From Prauserella alba (GTDB lineage Bacteria > Actinomycetota > Actinomycetes > Mycobacteriales > Pseudonocardiaceae): 64,000 nucleotides of DNA. This document shows positions 54,873-62,871 of the stretch, piece after piece. Each line of letters begins with the position of its first letter. The stretch's first letter is position 1. The stretch is from positions 124,001-188,000 of the forward strand of contig NZ_JAMTCH010000004.1 in assembly GCF_024171735.1 (NCBI RefSeq), given 5' to 3'. A program made the translations under genes and the position numbers. The notes under the pieces were generated by a model, which made no database searches, was not told the DNA's origin, and saw nothing but the letters and a program-made list of their open reading frames with translations.

Positions 54873-55661
54873 GTGGACGGGGCACCTGCCGGACTGCTGC
54901 GCTACGACGACGCCCCCGCGCGCCGCGGTGTGATCCTCGAACAACTCCACGCCGCGGGGTTCCTCGCGATCAGCGACCTCAGCAAACAGCTCGGCGTATC
55001 GGACATGACCGTGCGGCGCGACGTGCGCCGGCTCGAACGGGACGGCAAGGTGCGGGTCGTGCACGGCGGGGTCAGCCTCCCCCCGGCCGACCAGCCACCG
55101 GCTTTCGAGGGCCGGGTCCGTGCCAGCCACGAGGCCAAGCAGCGAATCGGCTCGCACGCGGCCGGACTGCTGACCGGGTCGGACACGATCGCCGTCGACG
55201 CCGGTACGACGCCGTACGAACTCGCGCTCGCACTGCCCGACGACTTCGCCGGTTCGGTCGTCTCCCATTCGGTTCCCGTACTGCAGCGCATGCTGAGCCT
55301 GCCTGCCGCCCGCACGGTCGCGCTCGGCGGTGACCTCAACCACGACAGCCAGGCCTTCGTGGGGCCCATCACCGTGGACACCGCGGCCCAGTTGCGGGTG
55401 AAAACGTTCTTCCTGGGCGCTGCGGCCATCGACGACCGCGGCGTGTACGTCGCGACCGACCGGGAACGCCCGACCAAGCTCGCGCTGATGGACATCGCCG
55501 ACCGCGTGGTTCTCCTCGCCGATCACAGCAAGTTCGACGCCTCCGCGGCGGTCCTGCTGTGTCCGCTGAGCCGGCTCGACGCCGTGGTCAGCGACCGCAG
55601 GCCAGCGCTCGCCGAACTCTTCGACGACGCCGGCGTCGATCTCGACCTCGCCACGGACTGA
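54873..55661 (+). CDS. DeoR/GlpR-family regulator (YihW-like position)
   Basis: A 262-residue DeoR-family protein starting at GTG 54873, seven bases after GGAGG. The HTH is LHAAGFLAISDLSKQLGVSDMTVRRDVRRLERDGKV, and the effector domain has DAGTTPYELALALP, VVSHSVPVLQRML, ALGGDLNHDSQAFVG and LADHSKFDASA. It heads the kinase-aldolase-dehydrogenase-transporter unit and shares a 16-bp operator with the kinase promoter. In E. coli the regulator of the sulfoquinovose genes (YihW/CsqR) is of the same family. Confidence 0.88.
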   Translation: MDGAPAGLLRYDDAPARRGVILEQLHAAGFLAISDLSKQLGVSDMTVRRDVRRLERDGKVRVVHGGVSLPPADQPPAFEGRVRASHEAKQRIGSHAAGLLTGSDTIAVDAGTTPYELALALPDDFAGSVVSHSVPVLQRMLSLPAARTVALGGDLNHDSQAFVGPITVDTAAQLRVKTFFLGAAAIDDRGVYVATDRERPTKLALMDIADRVVLLADHSKFDASAAVLLCPLSRLDAVVSDRRPALAELFDDAGVDLDLATD

Positions 55662-55704
55662 CCCGGCCCGCTCCGACTTCCGGGGCATCAGTGCATCCGC
55701 ATCA

Positions 55705-55741
55705 TGTTCTATTTCCGACAGTGGATGTTGACTTATGAACA
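55705..55741 (+). promoter_or_regulatory. Two copies of the 16-bp operator before the kinase gene
   Basis: TGTTCTATTTCCGACA (55705-55720) and TGTTGACTTATGAACA (55726-55741) match the consensus seen upstream of the DeoR gene. The second overlaps TTGACT, a possible -35, so binding would block transcription of the operon. Confidence 0.7.
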
Positions 55742-55783
55742 TCTCCGGTCGACACTATGGGCGCCATCCGGCGAGGAGGAATC

Positions 55784-56683
55784 GTGGACAATGTTGTCTT
55801 CGTTGGTGCGGCGACCGAGGACGCCATCGCCGTCACCGCGCATCACCCATCCCCTGACGAACGCGTCGTCGTCGACGACTTGGTCCGCAGTGGCGGCGGC
55901 CCTGCCGCGACCGCGGCAGTCACGGCCGCACGACTCGGCATCCCGGCCCGGATCATCGCGGCGGTGGGAGACGACCGGCCGGGACGCGACGTCATCGACG
56001 GCCTCGACGCGGCCAACGTCGACACGCGCCACGTGCAGGTGACCCCGGACGCGCGAACCCAGTCGGTCGTCGTCATCTGCAGCCGCAGCGACGCCACCCG
56101 TGCGATCTGCACCACCGTCGCCCCGCCCCTCGACCTCGACGCGGCCGCCGCCGAAGCCGTGCGATCCGCCGGCTGGGTCCACGTCGACCACCACGGGTGG
56201 CCACCGGTCGCACGCCTGCTCGCGGGCATGTCGCCCGCCGATCGTCCGAAGCTGTCCGTCGATGTGGGCTACGCAGTCGAAGACCTCCGTTGCCGCCCCG
56301 ACGAGGTCACCCTGTACGCACCCACGGCCGACCGGCTGCGGGCCGAGCACGCATCGACCGACCTCCACGCAGCTCTCGTCGCCTCCACGGCGAACACCGT
56401 CGTGGCCACCGACGGTGCGAACGGCTCGATCGGCCGCGACGAACGCGGTGAGCTGTACCGCGTGCCGGGCCTGCCCATCGAGCCGGTCAGCACCCTCGGC
56501 GCGGGCGATGTCTTCCACGGCGCGCTGCTCGCTGCCGTCGTCCGCGAACGTCCGCTGCACGAAGCGATGACATACGCGGGTATCGCCGCGGCGCTCTCGT
56601 GCCGGGCCGTCGACGGCCGTTCCGGCATCCCCACCCGCCACGAGATCGAGACCCGCATGAGCGAACTGAAGGAGTACGCGTGA
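55784..56683 (+). CDS. PfkB-family sugar kinase, YihV-like (sulfofructose kinase-type)
   Basis: A 299-residue ribokinase-fold protein; GTG 55784 follows GAGGAGGA. The N-terminal signature is RSGGGPAATAAVTAARLG, the catalytic signature is STLGAGDVFHGALLAAVV, and the end has VDGRSGIPTR. As I remember E. coli YihV, it has the same GGGPAATAAVAAARLG, TTGAGDVFHGAL and GGRAGIP elements, unlike most PfkB kinases. It would phosphorylate a ketose at C1, sulfofructose in YihV. Its stop overlaps the aldolase start by four bases (GTGA). Confidence 0.82.
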   Translation: MDNVVFVGAATEDAIAVTAHHPSPDERVVVDDLVRSGGGPAATAAVTAARLGIPARIIAAVGDDRPGRDVIDGLDAANVDTRHVQVTPDARTQSVVVICSRSDATRAICTTVAPPLDLDAAAAEAVRSAGWVHVDHHGWPPVARLLAGMSPADRPKLSVDVGYAVEDLRCRPDEVTLYAPTADRLRAEHASTDLHAALVASTANTVVATDGANGSIGRDERGELYRVPGLPIEPVSTLGAGDVFHGALLAAVVRERPLHEAMTYAGIAAALSCRAVDGRSGIPTRHEIETRMSELKEYA

Positions 56684-57603
56684 CGAACCCTGCGCCTTAC
56701 GACCTGACCGACCTGGCACGACCGTCGGGCGGCTTCGCGATGCTGGCGGTGGACCAGCGTGAGGCACTGCGACTCATGCTGGCGGGGGCGGCAGGCCCCG
56801 CCCCGGACGGCACGACGCCCGACGACGTGCTCCGGCGCGTCGACGACGCGACGCTCACGGAGTTCAAGCTCGCCGCCACCCGTGCGCTCACCCCGCACGC
56901 CTCGGGTGTGTTGCTGGACAAACAGTTCGTCTTCGACGCCGCCGTCGACACGGGAGCCGTTGCCCCTGACTGTGGGCTCATCGCCGCCGCCGATCGGTTC
57001 GTGCCCGGCGACGGCGAGGCTGTCACCGACTCGGTACTGGACGAGACCGTCGACCCGCACACGGTGCGTGCCCAAGGTGCCGTGGCGATGAAGCTTCTCG
57101 TCGTGTGGCGGCCCGACGAGGACACCCGCCGCCGAGTCGCCATGGTCGAGCGCTTCGTCGCCCGGTGCCGAGCAGCGGGCCTCGTCAGCATCATCGAACC
57201 GGTGTCGAAAGCTCCTCGCCGCGGAGGCGACTGGGACTGGAACGCCGGCGTCCACGCGGCAGCCGACGAGCTCGGCGGGCTCGGCGCCGATCTGTACAAG
57301 TCCGAGGTTCCGTTGCACGGCAGGGCCGACACCGACGTCCTGCACCGCGAATGCACCCGGCTCGGCGCACGGATCGCGTCACCGTGGGTGGTGCTGTCGT
57401 CCGGTGTGGACGCCGACGAGTTTCCCCGTGCCGTCGAGATCGCCTGCGCGGCAGGGGCGTCCGGGTTCCTCGCGGGCCGTGCCGTGTGGCGCACATGTGT
57501 CGGAGCCGAGAACCTCGCCGACGCGCTGGAGGCGGACGCCGTCCCGCGGTTGCGGCGGCTGGCGGAGCTGGTCGATCGCGCGGTCACCGCTCCCACCCAC
57601 TGA
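56680..57603 (+). CDS. Class I aldolase, YihT-like (sulfofructosephosphate aldolase-type)
   Basis: A 307-residue TIM-barrel aldolase from GTG 56680. It resembles E. coli YihT in order and spacing of motifs: SGGFAMLAVDQREA at 16-29, KLLVVWRPDED, GLVSIIEPV, DLYKSEVPL (predicted Schiff-base Lys207), PWVVLSSGVDADEFPRAV and AGASGFLAGRAVW at the end. YihT splits 6-deoxy-6-sulfofructose-1-phosphate to DHAP and sulfolactaldehyde. The related LacD family cuts tagatose-1,6-bisphosphate, so the leaving aldehyde could differ. The preceding YihV-like kinase supports the sulfosugar reading. Confidence 0.85.
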   Translation: MTNPAPYDLTDLARPSGGFAMLAVDQREALRLMLAGAAGPAPDGTTPDDVLRRVDDATLTEFKLAATRALTPHASGVLLDKQFVFDAAVDTGAVAPDCGLIAAADRFVPGDGEAVTDSVLDETVDPHTVRAQGAVAMKLLVVWRPDEDTRRRVAMVERFVARCRAAGLVSIIEPVSKAPRRGGDWDWNAGVHAAADELGGLGADLYKSEVPLHGRADTDVLHRECTRLGARIASPWVVLSSGVDADEFPRAVEIACAAGASGFLAGRAVWRTCVGAENLADALEADAVPRLRRLAELVDRAVTAPTH

Positions 57604-57611
57604 AGGAGGAC

Positions 57612-58622
57612 ATGGTGCTGGTCAAGGAGATCCGCTTCCCCGACGTCGGTGCGGTCGAAGTCGGCGAGGTGAACGACCATCGTCGCCCCGGTCCGGGAGA
57701 AGCACTGGTGGCACCCTCGTACGTGGGCATCTGCGGCTCGGATCTGCACGTCTACGCCGGACGACATCCGTTCGTCCGGCCTCCCGTGGTCACCGGGCAC
57801 GAAAGCGTCGGCGACGTGGTCGCGGTCGGCGACGGCGTCGCCGGGATCGCCCGCGGCGACCGCGTGCTGATCAATCCGCTGGTCCATTGCGGACAGTGCG
57901 TGGCGTGCGCGGCCGGTTCCCTCAACACGTGCGAATCCGCGCGGGTTCTCGGTTTCAAACTACCGGGCACGGCGCGCACCCGCACCGTCCAGCACGCGTC
58001 GCGACTGCATCGCGTCCCCCACGAGGTGGCCACGGATGTCGCCTGCCTGGCCGAGCCACTGGCCACCGCCGTCCACGCGGTGGGCCGCCCGCACGGATCG
58101 TCGGCCATGGAGAACGTGTTGGTGATCGGCGGCGGCTGTATCGGGCTGGCCGTGCTGCTGGCCGCTCGGGCCCACGGTGCCGGCAGCGTCACCCTCGTCG
58201 AACCCGTCGCGGCGAAGCGCGCGCTGGCTTCCCGGCTGGGAGCCGATCGGGTGGTGGAGCCCGAGCACCTTGACGAGCTCAGCGGATTCACGACGGCGTT
58301 CGACTGCGTGGCCGGGGCGGACACGCTGCGCGCGGCCGTGGACGGCACGCGCGGTGGCGGACACGTCGTGGTGGTCGGCGTGCCGTCCGGAACCGAGCTG
58401 ACCCTGCCGTTGCCGCGAATGCAGCGTTTCGAGGTCGATCTCGTCGGCAGCGGTATGTACCTGCCCACCGACATCGACCGCGCGCTGTCGCTCATCGCCG
58501 ACGGCACCATCGACCCCGGTCCCCTCATCTCCCGACGCTTCCCACTCGCCGACGCCCCGGCCGCCTACCCGGCGGCAGCCGACCCCGACACCGTCAAGGT
58601 TCTCGTCCAGCTCTTCGACTGA
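57612..58622 (+). CDS. Zinc-dependent alcohol/threonine-type dehydrogenase
   Basis: A 336-residue medium-chain dehydrogenase whose ATG 57612 follows AAGGAGGA directly. It has a full catalytic zinc site (GICGSDLHVYAG and GHES) and structural zinc cysteines CGQCVACAAGSLNTC (C-x2-C-x2-C-x7-C). The Rossmann glycine motif is VLVIGGGCIGLAVLLAARAHG. In the operon it could convert the aldehyde from the aldolase (for example sulfolactaldehyde to dihydroxypropanesulfonate) or oxidise a polyol to the ketose that feeds the kinase. In E. coli the reducing step is done by YihU, a different family. Confidence 0.85.
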   Translation: MVLVKEIRFPDVGAVEVGEVNDHRRPGPGEALVAPSYVGICGSDLHVYAGRHPFVRPPVVTGHESVGDVVAVGDGVAGIARGDRVLINPLVHCGQCVACAAGSLNTCESARVLGFKLPGTARTRTVQHASRLHRVPHEVATDVACLAEPLATAVHAVGRPHGSSAMENVLVIGGGCIGLAVLLAARAHGAGSVTLVEPVAAKRALASRLGADRVVEPEHLDELSGFTTAFDCVAGADTLRAAVDGTRGGGHVVVVGVPSGTELTLPLPRMQRFEVDLVGSGMYLPTDIDRALSLIADGTIDPGPLISRRFPLADAPAAYPAAADPDTVKVLVQLFD

Positions 58623-58632
58623 AGGAGCACAC

Positions 58633-59994
58633 ATGACAACCGTCTCGCAGCGTGGCGAGCGGACCCGCATGCGCACCGTCGCCATCGCCAGTTTCATCGG
58701 CGCTCTCATGGAGTGGTACGACTTCTTCCTGTTCGGTACTGCCTCGGCACTGGTGTTCGGCCCGGTGTTCTTCCCCGATGCGGACCCCACCGTCGGCACC
58801 CTGGCCGCATTCGCGACGTTCGGCGTCGGCTTCGTCGCTCGTCCGCTCGGCGGTGTCGTGTTCGGACACTTCGGCGATCGCGTAGGGCGCAAGTCGATGC
58901 TCGTGATCACTCTGATGATCATGGGCGTCGGTACGTTCGCGATCGGGTGTCTGCCCGACTACGACCAGATCGGCATCGCCGCTCCGATCCTGCTCGTCGT
59001 TTTCCGCCTTGCGCAGGGACTCGGACTCGGTGGCGAGTACGCCGGCGCGGCCCTGATGACCATCGAACACGCACCCGAGGCCCGGCGCGGGTTCTGGGGC
59101 AGTCTCCCGCAAGCCGCCGCGTCCGGTGGCATCCTGTTGTCCACCGGCGCTTTCGCCCTGGTCAGCCAACTGGACCGGGCGGAGTTGCTGTCCTGGGGCT
59201 GGCGGATGCCGTTTCTCGTCAGCCTCGTACTGCTCGGTGTCGGCCTGGTCATCAGGCTGAAGGTGAGCGAAAGTCCCGAGTTCGAGCGGACCGCGGCGGA
59301 ACGTCGGAGGAACAACAGTGGCAAGCAGCCGATCCCGCTGTTGCAGGTGTTCCGCAAGCATCCCCGTAACCTGTTGCTCGCCTTCGGCGCACGCCTCGGC
59401 GAGACGGTCACCTCGAACGCGATCAACGCGTTCGGTATCTACTACGTCTCGACCCAGGTCGGCGTCGCCGAGTCGACGGCGCTGAACGGCATGCTGCTGG
59501 CCTCGGCGATCGGACTGGTCGCCGTACCGATCATCGGAGCTCTGTCCGACCGGATCGGCCGACGAAGGATCTATCTCGCGGGGTCGGTGTTCGGCACCGT
59601 GTTCGCCGTCCCGTTCTTCCTGATGCTCGACTCGGGGTCGATACCGCTCATCACGCTGGCGTTCGTGATCGCCTACGTGTTCGTGCCGACGATGATGTTC
59701 GCCGTGCAATCGACGTTCTTCTCGGAGCTGTTCGGGGCGGACGTACGCTACACCGGCCTGTCGTTGGCCTACCAGGTCTCCGCGATCGCGGGTGGGTACG
59801 TACCCGCCGTCGCCACCTCGCTGCTGGTCGCCGGCGGTGGTGAGCCGTGGTTGGTGGCTGCGGTGTTCGCCGGGGTGTGCCTGGTGACGACGGCATGTGT
59901 GCTGTCGGTGGCACATCGCCACGCAGGAGCCGACGCCTCCTCCGACGCCGAACCCGCCGGTCGGCCGGAGGCGACCGGCGGGCGCGTCTCGTAG
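58633..59994 (+). CDS. MFS transporter, MHS family
   Basis: A 453-residue 12-helix protein, ATG 58633, 10 bp after the dehydrogenase stop. Typical MHS segments are ASFIGALMEWYDFFLFGTASALVF, RPLGGVVFGHFGDRVGRKSML and GLGLGGEYAGAALMTIEHAPEARRG. It should move a small acid or zwitterion with protons. As the last gene of the kinase-aldolase unit it may import the sugar or export the C3 end product. It is clearly distinct in sequence from the MHS protein at 49814-51214. Confidence 0.9.
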   Translation: MTTVSQRGERTRMRTVAIASFIGALMEWYDFFLFGTASALVFGPVFFPDADPTVGTLAAFATFGVGFVARPLGGVVFGHFGDRVGRKSMLVITLMIMGVGTFAIGCLPDYDQIGIAAPILLVVFRLAQGLGLGGEYAGAALMTIEHAPEARRGFWGSLPQAAASGGILLSTGAFALVSQLDRAELLSWGWRMPFLVSLVLLGVGLVIRLKVSESPEFERTAAERRRNNSGKQPIPLLQVFRKHPRNLLLAFGARLGETVTSNAINAFGIYYVSTQVGVAESTALNGMLLASAIGLVAVPIIGALSDRIGRRRIYLAGSVFGTVFAVPFFLMLDSGSIPLITLAFVIAYVFVPTMMFAVQSTFFSELFGADVRYTGLSLAYQVSAIAGGYVPAVATSLLVAGGGEPWLVAAVFAGVCLVTTACVLSVAHRHAGADASSDAEPAGRPEATGGRVS

Positions 59995-60008
59995 CCCGGC
60001 GCCTGCGA

Positions 60009-60049
60009 CCCGGCCGCTGTCACGTATCGACACGCGGACAGCGGCCGGG
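60009..60049 (+). terminator. Hairpin terminator after the MHS transporter
   Basis: A perfect 13-bp inverted repeat (60009-60021 with 60037-60049, 15-base loop) begins 14 bp past the stop, in the 200-bp gap to the convergent SDR gene. Confidence 0.7.
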
Positions 60050-60194
60050 GGCTGGGACTGGGGCTGAGGCCTTCGGCGATGCCGGGCCTCCGCCCGCGGC
60101 AGGTTCCGTCACACCGGCTGCGGCCAGCGGAATGGGCGTTCGGTCGGCCGTGAGACCCGCTCGCGCTGCCGACCGGGCTCCGGATGCCACGGCG

Positions 60195-60959
60195 TCAGCC
60201 GATGGCCGCACCGCCACACACCTTGAGCACTTGGCCCGTCACGTATCCCGCGCCCGGACCCGCCAGGTAGCCCACCGCCGCGGCCACCTCCTCCGGCGTG
60301 CCCATGCGGTTGATCACCTGGTCGTCAAGGGCGTAGGCGACGTCCGCGGTCAGCGCCGTCGCGATCGGGCCGGGCGCCACCGAGTTGCAGGTGATCCCGT
60401 CGGCGCCGAGCTCCTTGGCGAGCCACTTCGTCAACGCGATCACGCCACCCTTGGAGGCCGCGTACGCGGGACCGGAACGACCGCCGCCTGCACCTCCCGA
60501 CCGCGGTCCGCCCATGATCCCGGAGATCGAGCTGATGTTGATGATCCGCCCCGACCCCTGTGCCTTCATGTGGGGTTCGGCGGCGCGGCAGTAGAGGAAC
60601 ATCCCGCGCAGATTGGTGTCGAGATCGCGGTACCACTCGTCGTCGGTGAGCGTGCCCAGCCCGTTCCTGCTGGCCGTCCCGGCGTTGTTGACGAGCACGT
60701 CGAGCGAGCCGAGCCGTTCGGCCGCCGCGTCGACGGAGGCGCGCACCGCCTCCTCGTCACGCACGTCGACCTGCCGGTACAGCACGTGCTGATCCGGGAA
60801 GTCGGCGGCGAGCGCGGTGACGTCGTCGCACGCGTCGGCCAGGTCGACGACCACGACGTGCGCACCCTGCCTCGCCAGGCCGTGCGCGATGGCCAGCCCG
60901 ATGCCGCGTGCGCCGCCGGTGACGAGCGCGACCCGACCGGTGAGGTCGAACGGATTCAC
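60195..60959 (-). CDS. Short-chain dehydrogenase/reductase (SDR)
   Basis: A 254-residue classical SDR, GTG 60959. The cofactor motif is TGGARGIGLAIA (TGxxxGxG), NNAG follows at about 90 residues, the active site has Ser in ISSISGIMGG and Tyr-x3-Lys in AYAASKGG, and the end is TGQVLKVCGG. An unusual Gly/Ser/Arg-rich insertion (GGPRSGGAGGGRSG) lies just before the catalytic Tyr. It follows the TRAP large permease by 14 bp, so it probably acts on the imported sugar acid or polyol, for example as a gluconate-type 5-dehydrogenase. Confidence 0.85.
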   Translation of the reverse strand: MNPFDLTGRVALVTGGARGIGLAIAHGLARQGAHVVVVDLADACDDVTALAADFPDQHVLYRQVDVRDEEAVRASVDAAAERLGSLDVLVNNAGTASRNGLGTLTDDEWYRDLDTNLRGMFLYCRAAEPHMKAQGSGRIINISSISGIMGGPRSGGAGGGRSGPAYAASKGGVIALTKWLAKELGADGITCNSVAPGPIATALTADVAYALDDQVINRMGTPEEVAAAVGYLAGPGAGYVTGQVLKVCGGAAIG

Positions 60960-60973
60960 TCCCGTGTTCCCTT

Positions 60974-62359
60974 CTAGAAGCCCAGCAGATCCGGAAGCCA
61001 GTTGGACAGTTCCGGCACGTATGCCACGAGCAGCAGCACGACCAGGCCTGCGGCGAAGAACGGGCGGATGCCCTTGACCACTTCGGCCAGCGGCACCTTC
61101 GCGATGCCGGCCGCGACGAACAGGTTGACGCCGACCGGCGGTGTGACCAGCCCGAGCGCCAGGTTCACGACCATCATCACGCCGATGGTCGTCACGTCGA
61201 CACCCGCTTCGAGCAGCACCGGCGCGATGATCGGGACGAACAGGTACAGCGCGGACACCGCGTCGATGAACGCGCCGACGATCAACAGCACCACGATGGC
61301 CAGCAGCACGATCAGCACGGTGTTGCCGGTCAGCCCCAGCAGGGCGTCGGAGAGGTTCTCCGCGATCTGGTTGACGGTCACCACGTAGGCGAACACCGAC
61401 GCGGCACCCACGATCAACATCACCACGGCCGACTGCGCCGACGCGGTCACGAGGATGCGGTACAGCTGCCGCGGGCTGATCTCCCGGTAGACCAACAGGC
61501 CGACCAGCAGCGCGTAGACCGCCGCGACGACCGCCGACTCGGTCGGCGTGACGATGCCGCCGTAGATGCCACCGAGGATGATCAACGGGACCAGGAGGCC
61601 GGGGACGGCCTTCCCGAAGGACGCGCCGAGCCCGCGTGATGCGGCCGCCTCGGCACCCTCGCCGGCGGGCGGCGAGCCCGCGTCACCGCCATCGCCGCGG
61701 TCGCCACCGTGACCGCCGCCCGAGCCCGCGCCCGCCCCCGCGGCGACCTTGACCGGTTGGGTCCGCGGCAGGAACAGGCTGGCCACCACGAGCGCGGCCG
61801 CCAGCAGAATGCCCGGCACGATGCCCGCCACGAACAGCCGCACGATCGACACCCCCGCGTAGTCGCTGACGACCACCGCGAAGATGATGAACGCGACGCT
61901 GGGAGGCACGATGATGCCCATCGAACCCGCGCTGGCGAGCAGCGACGTCGCATGCCGGGCGGCGTAGCCCTGGCGGATCAACGCCGGAATGAGGATCGAT
62001 CCGATGGCCGCCACCGTCGCGGGACCCGAGCCCGAGATGGCCGAGAAGAAGAAGGCGGCGATGATGACGACGATCGCCAGCCCGTGTTTGCGCCTGCCCA
62101 CGCATGCGTGTGCGAAATCCACGAGCCTGCGCGAGATGCCGGCATACTCCATGATCACGCCGGCGAGGATGAAGAACGGGATGGCTAGCAACGTCTCCGA
62201 TGCCACCGACGCGGTGAAGACGTTCGGCACGATCGACAGTTCGCCGAAGCCGCCCATCGCCACCAGCGAGACACAGGCCGCCATCCCGAGCGCGAACGCC
62301 ACGGGAACACCCAGCAGCAGCAACACGAAGAAGCTGCCGAACAGCACGACACCGATCAC
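60974..62359 (-). CDS. dctM: TRAP transporter large permease (DctM)
   Basis: A 461-residue protein with about 12 membrane helices, GTG 62359. DctM features include GVPVAFALGMAACVSL, IPFFILAGVIMEYAGISRRLVDFA, PATVAAIGSILIPALIRQGY and SMGIIVPPSVAFIIFAVV. A Gly-rich acidic loop (about 215-240, GAGAGSGGGHGGDRGDGGDAG) in the middle is an unusual insertion. It overlaps dctQ by four bases (GTGA). Confidence 0.9.
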   Translation of the reverse strand: MIGVVLFGSFFVLLLLGVPVAFALGMAACVSLVAMGGFGELSIVPNVFTASVASETLLAIPFFILAGVIMEYAGISRRLVDFAHACVGRRKHGLAIVVIIAAFFFSAISGSGPATVAAIGSILIPALIRQGYAARHATSLLASAGSMGIIVPPSVAFIIFAVVVSDYAGVSIVRLFVAGIVPGILLAAALVVASLFLPRTQPVKVAAGAGAGSGGGHGGDRGDGGDAGSPPAGEGAEAAASRGLGASFGKAVPGLLVPLIILGGIYGGIVTPTESAVVAAVYALLVGLLVYREISPRQLYRILVTASAQSAVVMLIVGAASVFAYVVTVNQIAENLSDALLGLTGNTVLIVLLAIVVLLIVGAFIDAVSALYLFVPIIAPVLLEAGVDVTTIGVMMVVNLALGLVTPPVGVNLFVAAGIAKVPLAEVVKGIRPFFAAGLVVLLLVAYVPELSNWLPDLLGF

Positions 62360-62868
62360 CGGTCGGCCTCCTCACTCGGCTGCGAATCCATTGTGGACCT
62401 GCGGAAGCCGGCCCGGCTCGCCTGCACGGTCCGGTACACGCCGAAGAGCGCACCCACCGGAAGGGCGGCGGTGAACAACCATTGCGGAATCCGGATCGAC
62501 GGGGTCGCCCTGCCGCTGTCGAGCTGCGCGATCGCCATGTCGACACCGAAGTACAGCAGCACGACCAGGAACGTCAGGATCGCGACCGTGATCAGCACCG
62601 TCATGACCTGCCGCGCGATCCCGGTGGCCTTCTCGTGCAGTGCGCTGAACCCGAGATGAGCACCTTCCCGCAGTCCGATCACCGCGCCCATCATCACCAT
62701 CCACACCGCGAGGTTCACGGTCAGTTCCGAGGTGAAGGCCAGTGATGCGTTGAGGAAGTACCGGCTGATGACGTTGACGAACGCGACCACTGCCACCACC
62801 GCGAACGGGACGGCGGCCAGCACGTTCTCCGCGGTCGTGAGCACGCGTTCCGAACTCGACCTCTGCAT
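62356..62868 (-). CDS. dctQ: TRAP transporter small permease (DctQ)
   Basis: A 170-residue, four-helix DctQ protein starting at ATG 62868. It has the NVISRYFLNASLAFTSELTVNLAVWMVMMGAVIGLREGAHLGF segment, the WxxE-like E-L region and helix 2 conserved in the family, and ends in a short charged tail. It lies three bases after dctP and links DctP delivery to DctM transport. Confidence 0.88.
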   Translation of the reverse strand: MQRSSSERVLTTAENVLAAVPFAVVAVVAFVNVISRYFLNASLAFTSELTVNLAVWMVMMGAVIGLREGAHLGFSALHEKATGIARQVMTVLITVAILTFLVVLLYFGVDMAIAQLDSGRATPSIRIPQWLFTAALPVGALFGVYRTVQASRAGFRRSTMDSQPSEEADR

Positions 62869-62871
62869 GGC

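Noticed and set aside
57105-57611. A 169-residue N-terminal extension of the Zn-dehydrogenase
   Set aside because: It would overlap the aldolase gene in another frame; AAGGAGGA before ATG 57612 and the family length fix the start.
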